Positions 1 to 5,253 of a stretch of 5,746 nt of DNA are shown here, one piece after another. The notes under the pieces were generated by a model. The model had not been told where the DNA came from and ran no database searches. It saw only the letters and a list, made by a program, of their open reading frames with translations. The position numbers and the translations under genes were made by a program. Positions within the stretch are counted from its first letter, which is position 1. The number at the start of each line of letters is the position of its first letter. Source of the DNA: Candidatus Zixiibacteriota bacterium (GTDB lineage Bacteria; Zixibacteria; MSB-5A5; GN15; PGXB01); the NCBI GenBank assembly GCA_030591405.1, contig JAUVBC010000156.1, positions 1 to 5,746 of the forward strand, in the 5' to 3' direction.

Positions 1-498
1 ACCGTTCTTTCTCAGTATCCGCAGGCAGGCACCAATGTAAAATCGGGTCGAATTGTTAAGGTGGTTACTTCAATCGGACAAAAATCGGTCGTGGTACCGC
101 CATTGGCCGGTTTCTCGGTCCGCCAGGCAAAATTGAATATAGAGGGTGCCGGTCTTATTCTCGGTGATATCGCCTGGACCTTCAGCGATTCGTTGCCCGA
201 ACGAGTGGTTGTCTTTTCATATCCGGCGTCCGGCACCGAAATACCGTATGGCTCGCAGGTGAATCTAATGGTCAACCGCGGACGGCTTTCAGGGATTGTC
301 TTTATGCCAAAACTGGTCGGTCGGTCACTCGATGAGGCTCGTTCACTGATTGATGGAGCAGAATTAATAATCGGTCTGATAAAATATGTCAGAGATGAAA
401 ATTACCTTCCCGAAACGGTTTTGGAACAATCGGTCGAAGAGGCGATCGAACTTGAGGTCGGCGAGGAGATCGACCTGATTGTCTCGACAACGGAATAG
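1..498 (+). CDS. PASTA-repeat protein, C-terminal part (5' end outside window)
   Basis: The frame is open from the first base, so the protein is truncated by the window edge; 165 residues are visible. They hold the end of one PASTA repeat (residues 1-26, with the SQYPQAGTNV core), a full second repeat (about 30-94, starting VVVPPLAGFSVRQA and with SYPASGTEIPYGSQV) and a divergent third repeat (about 99-163, MPKLVGRSLDEA then VLEQSVEEAIELEVGEEI). The third repeat lacks the usual P-x-x-G core, having EE in place of the PG-type turn. PASTA domains are extracytoplasmic modules of about 65 residues that bind peptidoglycan or its precursors, known from Stk/PrkC kinases and penicillin-binding proteins. 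Whether this protein begins with a kinase, a PBP domain or only a membrane anchor cannot be seen. A GTG at 61 is an internal Val codon, not a start. It ends 11 bases before rpe and is probably co-transcribed with it. Confidence 0.88.
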   Translation, partial: TVLSQYPQAGTNVKSGRIVKVVTSIGQKSVVVPPLAGFSVRQAKLNIEGAGLILGDIAWTFSDSLPERVVVFSYPASGTEIPYGSQVNLMVNRGRLSGIVFMPKLVGRSLDEARSLIDGAELIIGLIKYVRDENYLPETVLEQSVEEAIELEVGEEIDLIVSTTE

Positions 499-509
499 GA
501 ATGTTTTAG

Positions 510-1214
510 ATGAAAATAGCCCCGTCAATATTATCAGCAGATTTTTCAAAATTCGGTCAGCAGATTCAATTGGCCGAAGAGGCTGGCGCTGATATGATTC
601 ATCTTGATATTATGGATGGCCACTTTGTCCCAAATATCTCTTTTGGCGTCGGCATTTCAAAAATGTCAAAATCGGTCTCAAAACTGCCTCATGACGCTCA
701 TTTAATGGTCACCAACCCGGAAAATTATTATAACGAATTATCTGCCGCCGGTATTGAGTATATCAGCTTTCACATCGAAATAGATGGTGAAAGAAAAGAT
801 CTCGGCGAAAATCGATGGATTTATGTTGCCGATAAAGTTAATAATCCGGCTCGAATAGAAAATAATATCAAAAAAATCAAAGATTTGGGTAAAAAAACCG
901 GAATTGTGGCAAATCCACCAACATCTTTTGAAGTTTTCAAACCATATCTTAAAAAAATCGACCTTTTGCTATTAATGTCAGTCAATCCAGGATTCTCCGG
1001 GCAGGGTTTTATCCCCGAAGTTTATGAAAAACTGGAAAAAGCTGATAAATATCGTCAGGAAAACAATCTCAGCTTTGAAATCATGATCGACGGCGGCGTC
1101 AATAAAAATAATGCCGAAAAACTCGTTTTGGCCGGGGCCGACATTCTTGTCAGCGGCTCCTCATTCTTCCAATCCTTAGAATTTCAGGAGTTTATCCGAA
1201 AACTAAAGGCGTAG
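510..1214 (+). CDS. rpe: Ribulose-phosphate 3-epimerase
   Basis: This enzyme interconverts D-ribulose 5-phosphate and D-xylulose 5-phosphate in the cytosolic pentose phosphate pathway. The 234-residue protein is a complete (beta/alpha)8 barrel of the RPE family. It shows PSILSADF (residues 5-12, with substrate-contact Ser9), HLDIMDGHFVPN (31-42, with metal ligands His31 and Asp33, the latter also the catalytic Asp), DAHLMV (His64, third metal ligand), VNPGFSGQGF (158-167, phosphate-binding loop) and IDGGV (Asp194, fourth ligand and second catalytic Asp). Compared with typical members of about 220 residues it has an extra segment at about residues 92-112, between FHIE and the helix leading to GIVANPPT. 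The ATG at 510 gives the canonical N-terminus; an AGGA at 497-500, overlapping the previous stop, can serve as a ribosome site with a 9-base spacer. All catalytic residues are present, so activity is expected. Confidence 0.96.
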   Translation: MKIAPSILSADFSKFGQQIQLAEEAGADMIHLDIMDGHFVPNISFGVGISKMSKSVSKLPHDAHLMVTNPENYYNELSAAGIEYISFHIEIDGERKDLGENRWIYVADKVNNPARIENNIKKIKDLGKKTGIVANPPTSFEVFKPYLKKIDLLLLMSVNPGFSGQGFIPEVYEKLEKADKYRQENNLSFEIMIDGGVNKNNAEKLVLAGADILVSGSSFFQSLEFQEFIRKLKA

Positions 1215-1221
1215 AAAACAC

Positions 1222-1249
1222 TTGCGGTTTGGGGGCAAATTCATATATT
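1222..1249 (+). promoter_or_regulatory. Possible sigma70-type promoter upstream of ffh
   Basis: In the 85-base gap between rpe and ffh, TTGCGG (1222-1227) is followed after 16 bases by TATATT (1244-1249). The -10 matches the TATAAT consensus at five of six positions, while the -35 matches only its TTG half. TATTAT at 1246-1251, with an 18-base spacer, is an alternative -10. Transcription would start near 1256, leaving a leader of about 45 bases before the ffh ATG. The position, at the only sizeable gap ahead of the SRP/ribosomal operon, supports the call. Promoter consensus in this lineage is not known from the sequence, so this is a by-eye prediction. Confidence 0.45.
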
Positions 1250-1264
1250 ATTTAGCTCTGCTAT

Positions 1265-1315
1265 AGGAGCAGTATGCCTATTTTTGAGATTGGTAAGTTA
1301 TGTTTGGTGAACTGA
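1265..1315 (+). promoter_or_regulatory. Strong Shine-Dalgarno plus 13-codon upstream ORF overlapping the ffh start
   Basis: AGGAG at 1265-1269 lies 4 bases ahead of an ATG at 1274. That ATG opens a 13-codon frame (MPIFEIGKLCLVN) ending at TGA 1313-1315. The frame runs across the ffh ATG (1300) in a different register. The AGGAG is 30 bases from the ffh ATG, too far to serve it directly, and ffh itself has only weak purine matches in front (GAG at 1286-1288). The arrangement suggests that ffh is translated by coupling to this short leader frame. Whether the peptide is made is unknown, and it resembles nothing I recognise. Confidence 0.4.
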
Positions 1316-2628
1316 TAGATAAATTTGACGGAATTTTCAAGAAGCTTCGCGGTGCCGGGAAGCTAACGGAAAAAAATATCAAGGACTCATTGCGCGAGGT
1401 CCGCAGGGCTTTGCTTGAGGCTGATGTTAATTACAAAGTCACCAAGGAATTTATCAAAAACGTTGAACAACTTGCGGTCGGCGAAAAGGTATTAAAATCC
1501 ATTGAGCCGGGTCAGCAGATTATTAAAATTGTTCATGATGAATTAATAAAACTGCTCGGCGAAAAAACCGAACCACTGGCACCGATTGATAAGAGCCCGA
1601 CCATTTATATGCTGAACGGTTTGCAGGGTTCGGGTAAGACAACCTTATCCGGCAAGCTGGCGCTTGAAGCCAAACGCAAAAACAAAAAAGCACTTCTGGT
1701 TGCCGCCGATATATATCGTCCTGCTGCGGTTAAGCAGTTGCAGGTGGTCGGCAAATCGATTGATGTCGAAGTGTTTTCGCTTGAAGGCGAAAAACCACAA
1801 AAGATCTGCATCGAAGCAAAAAAATATGCCGAGAAAAATTTCTTTGACCTGATGATTATCGACACCGCTGGACGTCTGCATATTGATGATGAACTGATGA
1901 ACGAACTTGAAGAGATAAAATCGAAAGTCAACCCGGATGAGCTTCTTCTGGTGGCCGATTCCATGACCGGACAGGATGCTGTCAATGTCTCCGAACAGTT
2001 TCATAAGAGACTCAACATTTCCGGTGTTGTCTTAACCAAGCTCGATGGTGATGCCCGCGGCGGTGCCGCGATCTCTATTCGTGCCGTGACCGGTTGCCCG
2101 ATCAAATTGGTTTCGACTGGTGAAAAATTGTCCGATCTTGAAGTTTTTCATCCCGATCGGATGGCCTCGCGTATCTTGGGTATGGGCGATATCGTTTCGT
2201 TGGTTGAAAAAACCGGCCAGACGATTGATATGGAACAGGCGGCTAAACTTGAGGAAAAACTTAGAAAAAACGCCTTTACGCTCGAAGATTTTTATGACCA
2301 GATGCAGCAACTTAAAAAGATGGGACCGCTTGAATCGATCATGGGTATGATTCCCGGGGCCAACAAGGCCCTCAAAGGTGTTCAGATCGATGAGTCAGGA
2401 ATAGTCAGAGTAGAAGCGATGATACAATCAATGACACCCAAAGAGCGGCAGAATCCTGAGATTATCGATGGCAGCCGCAAAAGAAGGATCGCCGATGGTT
2501 CCGGCAACTCGGTCCAACATATAAATCAGTTATTAAAACAATTTTCTGCGATGCGGAAAATGATGAAAAATATGAGTAAAATGAAATTTAAAAATCTGCC
2601 GAAAGGGGCTTCCCCTTTCCAGATGTAA
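1300..2628 (+). CDS. ffh: Signal recognition particle protein Ffh (SRP54)
   Basis: Ffh is the GTPase of the bacterial signal recognition particle. It binds 4.5S/6S SRP RNA and signal sequences emerging from the ribosome, and docks on FtsY at the membrane. The 442 residues cover the family's full length. The N domain is at about 1-90 (start MFGELIDKFDGIFKKLRG, then LREVRRALLEADVN). The G domain has the P-loop GLQGSGKTT (107-115), DTAGR (188-192), TKLDGDARGG (246-255) and GMGD (294-297). The methionine-rich M domain from about 300 carries the RNA-binding helix-turn-helix segment DGSRKRRIADGSGNSV (390-405) and a Met-dense tail (MRKMMKNMSKM). The frame has a TAA two codons before the ATG (1294-1296), so 1300 is the only reasonable start and matches the family N-terminus. 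Nothing is missing from the GTPase motifs. Its start is overlapped by a short upstream ORF and its 3' end by a hairpin. rpsP follows after 24 bases. Confidence 0.98.
   Translation: MFGELIDKFDGIFKKLRGAGKLTEKNIKDSLREVRRALLEADVNYKVTKEFIKNVEQLAVGEKVLKSIEPGQQIIKIVHDELIKLLGEKTEPLAPIDKSPTIYMLNGLQGSGKTTLSGKLALEAKRKNKKALLVAADIYRPAAVKQLQVVGKSIDVEVFSLEGEKPQKICIEAKKYAEKNFFDLMIIDTAGRLHIDDELMNELEEIKSKVNPDELLLVADSMTGQDAVNVSEQFHKRLNISGVVLTKLDGDARGGAAISIRAVTGCPIKLVSTGEKLSDLEVFHPDRMASRILGMGDIVSLVEKTGQTIDMEQAAKLEEKLRKNAFTLEDFYDQMQQLKKMGPLESIMGMIPGANKALKGVQIDESGIVRVEAMIQSMTPKERQNPEIIDGSRKRRIADGSGNSVQHINQLLKQFSAMRKMMKNMSKMKFKNLPKGASPFQM
2594..2624 (+). other. Strong stem-loop at the 3' end of ffh
   Basis: GAAAGGGG (2601-2608) and CCCCTTTC (2612-2619) form a perfect 8-bp stem around a 3-base loop (CTT). 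ATCTG (2594-2598) and CAGAT (2620-2624) extend it by 5 bp, leaving a CC bulge at 2599-2600. The structure lies inside the last codons of ffh (residues LPKGASPFQ), ends 1 base before the TAA, and sits 12 bases before the rpsP Shine-Dalgarno. No T-tract follows, so a standard intrinsic terminator is unlikely. A role in message stability, RNA processing or partial attenuation between ffh and rpsP is inference. Confidence 0.55.
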
Positions 2629-2636
2629 TACACTTT

Positions 2637-2642
2637 AGGAGG
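2637..2642 (+). promoter_or_regulatory. Shine-Dalgarno site deciding the TTG start of rpsP
   Basis: AGGAGG is a full match to the anti-SD core and lies 10 bases before the TTG at 2653. Together with the family N-terminus (MAVIIRMKRLGAKKRP) it fixes the non-ATG start. The in-frame ATG at 2671 would remove the conserved first strand of S16. Confidence 0.8.
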
Positions 2643-2652
2643 TTTTGAAGAA

Positions 2653-3012
2653 TTGGCAGTAATTATCAGAATGAAACGGCTGGGCGCAAAGAAACGACCG
2701 ACTTACAGATTTGTAGCGACCGACTCCAGAATGCCACGAGACGGAAGATTTCTTGAGACCCTGGGATATTATAATCCTATTGAAAAACCGGCAACGGTAA
2801 AAATCTTTGAAGACAAAACCGCCAGTTGGCTTGATAAAGGTGCCGAGATGTCTGACACGGTGGCAACTTTATTCAAACAGATCGGATTTGCAAAAAAATA
2901 TGCAATGATGAAAAAAGGCGAAGATGTTTCTGAGATCACTCTTAAAGAGACGATCACAGAACGGCCCAAAAAGAGAAAAAAGACAAAACAGGAAGCGACA
3001 AAAGAAGGCTAA
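2653..3012 (+). CDS. rpsP: Small ribosomal subunit protein bS16
   Basis: S16 is an early-to-intermediate assembly protein of the 30S body that binds 16S rRNA. The 119-residue product begins with the family signature MAVIIRMKRLGAKKRPTYR, followed by VATDSRMPRDGRFLETLGYYNP (residues about 21-42) and the LFKQIGFAKKY segment. The conserved domain ends near residue 85. Family members are usually 80-90 residues, so this protein has a C-terminal extension of about 30 residues ending in a basic stretch (RPKKRKKTKQEATKEG). The start is TTG, backed by a perfect AGGAGG. Translation ends in three consecutive in-frame TAA codons (3010-3018). It follows ffh by 24 bases and precedes khpA by 68 bases; the latter gap shows no convincing promoter or terminator. 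Confidence 0.97.
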   Translation: MAVIIRMKRLGAKKRPTYRFVATDSRMPRDGRFLETLGYYNPIEKPATVKIFEDKTASWLDKGAEMSDTVATLFKQIGFAKKYAMMKKGEDVSEITLKETITERPKKRKKTKQEATKEG

Positions 3013-3069
3013 TAATAAACTAAAAGACTGGTAACAATACAGCCAACCATATTGAATACGAATCCCAAA

Positions 3070-3074
3070 AGGAG
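3070..3074 (+). promoter_or_regulatory. Shine-Dalgarno site for the GTG start of khpA
   Basis: AGGAG ends 6 bases before the GTG at 3081. No ATG is available nearby in this frame, and the site places the start at the usual N-terminus of KhpA-type proteins (MKEFIETIVKALVDNP). Confidence 0.75.
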
Positions 3075-3080
3075 CAGACG

Positions 3081-3311
3081 GTGAAGGAATTCATTGAAAC
3101 TATTGTAAAGGCACTCGTTGATAATCCTGATGCGGTTGACTTGAACGAAATTCAAGGGGAACGGACGACAGTTTATGAACTTCGGGTGGGCGACGGAGAT
3201 CTTGGCAAGGTAATCGGCAAACATGGCCAGACGGCCAAGTCGATTAGAATAATAATTTCCGCCATTTCTGCCAAACAGGGCAAACGGGCGGTACTGGAGA
3301 TTTTAGAGTAG
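3081..3311 (+). CDS. khpA: KH-domain RNA-binding protein KhpA
   Basis: This is a 76-residue protein consisting of a single KH domain, the usual size of KhpA (older names YlqC, or UPF0109). The RNA-binding GxxG loop is GKHG at residues 46-49, within GKVIGKHGQTAKSIR (42-56); the N-terminal helix LVDNPDAVDL is also typical. In Streptococcus and related bacteria KhpA pairs with KhpB/EloR (Jag) and binds many RNAs, affecting cell elongation and division. That role is known from Gram-positive species and is only inferred here. The gene lies in its classic place between rpsP and rimM. It ends in TAG, directly abutting the rimM start in the same reading frame. The start is GTG, chosen from the AGGAG 6 bases upstream. 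Confidence 0.95.
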   Translation: MKEFIETIVKALVDNPDAVDLNEIQGERTTVYELRVGDGDLGKVIGKHGQTAKSIRIIISAISAKQGKRAVLEILE

Positions 3312-3854
3312 TTGACTGAAAATAAAGAGACGCCGGAATATATTGCAGTTGGCCGCTTTGGCAAAACGCGCGGGGTTTCAGGAGAAATATATATAAACCT
3401 GCTGACCGATTTTCCTGATCGTTTCCAGAAAAGCAAATCATTTTGGATAGAGTCAGAAGACGGATGGAAAGAGATAAAGCTTACGTCGGGAAAACTGTTC
3501 CCCAAACGAGCGGCGGTAAAATTAGAAGGAATAAATACTCCGGAAGAAATTAGAAAATTTACCAACTTTTTCCTTTACATTAAAAGGGATGAGTTACAGA
3601 AACTTCCGGAAGATAAATTTTACCTGTTTGATCTGGTAAATTGCCGGGTTGTTGATGAAGAAGAAAATGATTATGGCTTGGTCGTTGATATTGAAAAGAA
3701 TCCGGCCAATGATTTGTTGGTAATTGAGGCGAAGGACGGAGGAAGATACCTTTTCCCGATGGTTCGGGAATTTATAAAAGAGATTGATACCGACGGGAAG
3801 AAAATTGTTGTCGATCCGCCGGAAGGTATTTTCGATTCTTCGGATGAAACTTGA
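3312..3854 (+). CDS. rimM: Ribosome maturation factor RimM
   Basis: RimM assists maturation of the 30S head, acting with S19 and the 3' part of 16S rRNA. The product has 180 residues, close to the usual 165-185. It has an N-terminal RimM barrel (YIAVGRFGKTRGVSGEIYI, residues 10-28, to about 95) and a C-terminal PRC-barrel (about 100-172: FYLFDLVNCRVVD, NPANDLLVIE, YLFPMVREFI, and the closing VVDPPEGIFD). The start is placed at TTG 3312 because the frame is closed by the khpA TAG directly before it, and conserved sequence begins only nine residues in. No well-placed Shine-Dalgarno exists: AGAG at 3305-3308 is too close and GGAG at 3296-3299 is 12 bases away, inside khpA. Translation is therefore probably coupled to khpA. 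The 3' end overlaps trmD by 11 bases. Confidence 0.95.
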   Translation: MTENKETPEYIAVGRFGKTRGVSGEIYINLLTDFPDRFQKSKSFWIESEDGWKEIKLTSGKLFPKRAAVKLEGINTPEEIRKFTNFFLYIKRDELQKLPEDKFYLFDLVNCRVVDEEENDYGLVVDIEKNPANDLLVIEAKDGGRYLFPMVREFIKEIDTDGKKIVVDPPEGIFDSSDET

Positions 3855-4590
3855 TATAATAACGCTGTTCCCCGAGTATTTTGACTCGGTTGTCAAACAA
3901 TCGATCATCGGACGGGGAATTGAAGATAAGCTCTTTGAAATAAGAATGATTAACCTTCGGGATTACACTCTCGATAAGCATCATACTGCCGATGATAAAC
4001 CATTCGGCGGCGGCGGCGGGATGGTTCTCAAAATTGAACCGTTGGCCGGATGTTTAAGAGATTTGGGTTACGGGAAAAAATCTCCGGATCGGAGCCGCAT
4101 TGTTTTGACCTCGGCAGCTGGCAGCAAGTTTGGTCAATCCCGGGCAATTGAGTATTCTCTTCTGGATCGATTGACTATTATCTGCGGGCATTATCTCGGA
4201 GTCGATGAACGGCTACTGGAGATGTTTGAAATCGACGAGGTCTCACTCGGCGATTATGTCCTGACCGGCGGAGAACCGGCGGCAGCAGTGATGCTTGATG
4301 CAGTAGTCAGATTGATACCGGGAGTACTGGGGAATTTTGAGTCGGCATTGTCCGATTCGCACTCGGAGAAAATACTCGGCACCCCTGTCTATACCCGCCC
4401 CGAAGAGTTTGAGGGATTAAATGTCCCCAAGGTACTAAAAGATGGCAACCACAAGTTGGTGGCACAGTTTCGGCGTGAGGAGGCAATAAGAAAAACGTTA
4501 AAGAATCGCCCGGAACTTCTGGAAAATTTGGAACTGGATGAAGACAAAGATATTTTAAATAGATTAAGACAAGAAGAAAACGAAGAGTAA
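3844..4590 (+). CDS. trmD: tRNA (guanine-N1-)-methyltransferase TrmD
   Basis: TrmD methylates N1 of G37 next to the anticodon using S-adenosylmethionine, which prevents +1 frameshifting. It acts as a dimer with a deep trefoil-knot SPOUT fold. The 248-residue protein shows MKLDIITLFPEYF at the N-terminus, DDKPFGGGGGMVL (50-62), ICGHYLGVDERL (113-124), and the knot segment GDYVLTGGEPAAAVMLDAVVRLIPGVLG (136-163). SALSDS (167-172) and YTRPEEFEGLNVP follow. Aligned by eye with the Haemophilus influenzae enzyme, Arg156 and Asp171 correspond to Arg154 and catalytic Asp169, and Tyr117 to Tyr115. Leu118 stands where most proteobacterial enzymes have Glu116. The ATG at 3844 lies inside rimM (11-base overlap) with no good Shine-Dalgarno, implying translational coupling. 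An in-frame TTG further upstream (3784) would add 20 non-conserved residues and is rejected. Confidence 0.97.
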   Translation: MKLDIITLFPEYFDSVVKQSIIGRGIEDKLFEIRMINLRDYTLDKHHTADDKPFGGGGGMVLKIEPLAGCLRDLGYGKKSPDRSRIVLTSAAGSKFGQSRAIEYSLLDRLTIICGHYLGVDERLLEMFEIDEVSLGDYVLTGGEPAAAVMLDAVVRLIPGVLGNFESALSDSHSEKILGTPVYTRPEEFEGLNVPKVLKDGNHKLVAQFRREEAIRKTLKNRPELLENLELDEDKDILNRLRQEENEE

Positions 4591-4632
4591 GAAGAACAAA
4601 GCAAAAACAAGTGAGAAAATGAGGATAGAGTC

Positions 4633-5157
4633 ATGAAACGGATCGCTCAGATTGAAAAAAGTTATATGAAGGAAGATATCCCTGAGTTCGGCATCGGCGA
4701 TACAGTCAAGGTGCATGTGAAAATCAGAGAAGGTGACAAAGAGCGGCTTCAGATTTTTCAGGGAACAGTTATCAGTCGTCGTGGTGGCGGCACTGCCGAA
4801 ACATTTACCGTGCGTAAAATTTCAGCCGGTATCGGTGTGGAAAGGATCTTCCCTCTTCATTCGCCAAACGTCTCGCAGATCGAAAGAATTCGTCAGGGTA
4901 AAGTTCGCCGGGCAAAGTTGTACTATCTGCGTGAACTGACTGGAAAATCGGCTCGTATTAAAGAAAAATTAGTCGACCATACTGCCGAGAAAGCCGAAAA
5001 GAAGGCAAGTAAACCGGCCAAAAAAGCCAAAGTTGCAGTTGACCCAAAAGTGAAAGCTGAAAAACAGGCTGCATTACAAGCCAAACGGACCAAAAAAGCC
5101 GAAAAGAAATCAGCCGCTAAAAAAACTACAAAGAAGACTGCCAAGAAAACCGACTAG
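4633..5157 (+). CDS. rplS: Large ribosomal subunit protein bL19 with Lys/Ala-rich C-terminal extension
   Basis: L19 lies at the 30S-50S interface and contributes to intersubunit bridges. Residues 1-113 are a normal L19: IPEFGIGDTVKVHVKIREG (16-34), IFQGTVISRRGGG (41-53), TFTVRKISAGIGVERIFPLHSP (57-78) and the RNA-binding end QGKVRRAKLYYLR (88-100). Residues 114-174 are an extension not found in typical members of about 115 residues. By my count it has 21 Lys and 14 Ala in 61 residues, with KAEKK repeated at about 120-124 and near the end, and TKK/AKK units to the stop. It is likely disordered and may bind rRNA; this is inference. The ATG at 4633 is preceded by GAGG (4621-4624) with an 8-base spacer. 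It is the last gene of the operon, 42 bases after trmD and about 100 bases before the terminator. Confidence 0.97.
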   Translation: MKRIAQIEKSYMKEDIPEFGIGDTVKVHVKIREGDKERLQIFQGTVISRRGGGTAETFTVRKISAGIGVERIFPLHSPNVSQIERIRQGKVRRAKLYYLRELTGKSARIKEKLVDHTAEKAEKKASKPAKKAKVAVDPKVKAEKQAALQAKRTKKAEKKSAAKKTTKKTAKKTD

Positions 5158-5171
5158 TACATTAAGTGCGC

Positions 5172-5201
5172 GGCAGATATCCAGAAAAATCCGCATCTGC
5201 C
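5172..5201. repeat. 7-bp inverted repeat in the rplS 3' untranslated region
   Basis: GGCAGAT (5172-5178) and ATCTGCC (5195-5201) are perfect reverse complements separated by 16 bases. The stretch between the rplS stop and the terminator (5158-5253) holds no other clear structure. On the - strand it is open as part of a 41-codon frame (5110-5235) that overlaps rplS; I do not call that frame a gene. The function of the inverted repeat is unknown and chance is possible. Confidence 0.3.
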
Positions 5202-5253
5202 CGAGCGTAAGTTTATTGAGTCGTCGGGGACCCATTCCTAACGGAACAGATAT

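Noticed and set aside
61..498. GTG at 61 as the start of a complete 145-residue PASTA protein
   Set aside because: The frame is open to base 1 and residues before the GTG continue an interrupted PASTA repeat, so the GTG is an internal Val codon.
1605..2004. Long - strand open frames within ffh
   Set aside because: They are mirror frames of a highly conserved gene, with Ser/Phe-rich composition typical of antisense shadows.
2594..2624. Intrinsic terminator after ffh
   Set aside because: The stem is strong but no T-tract follows and the downstream genes belong to the same conserved operon; kept as a stem-loop of unknown role.
3013..3080. A separate promoter in the rpsP-khpA gap
   Set aside because: Only a weak CATATT-like -10 with no acceptable -35 is present; the gap is 68 bases and fits a continuous operon.
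3784..3843. TTG at 3784 as the start of trmD, adding 20 residues
   Set aside because: The extra residues lie wholly inside rimM and look unlike protein of the family; the ATG at 3844 gives the exact conserved N-terminus.
4005..4020. GGC repeat as a microsatellite or structural element
   Set aside because: It encodes the conserved Gly-rich loop of TrmD, so coding constraint explains it.
4389..4634. Ser-rich - strand frame over the 3' end of trmD
   Set aside because: The composition reflects the antisense of Glu/Lys/Arg codons and there is no ribosome site; it is a shadow.
4619..4636. Five-codon frame with ATG at 4619 overlapping the rplS start
   Set aside because: It is too short and has no clear ribosome site; the GAGG at 4621 is properly spaced for rplS itself.
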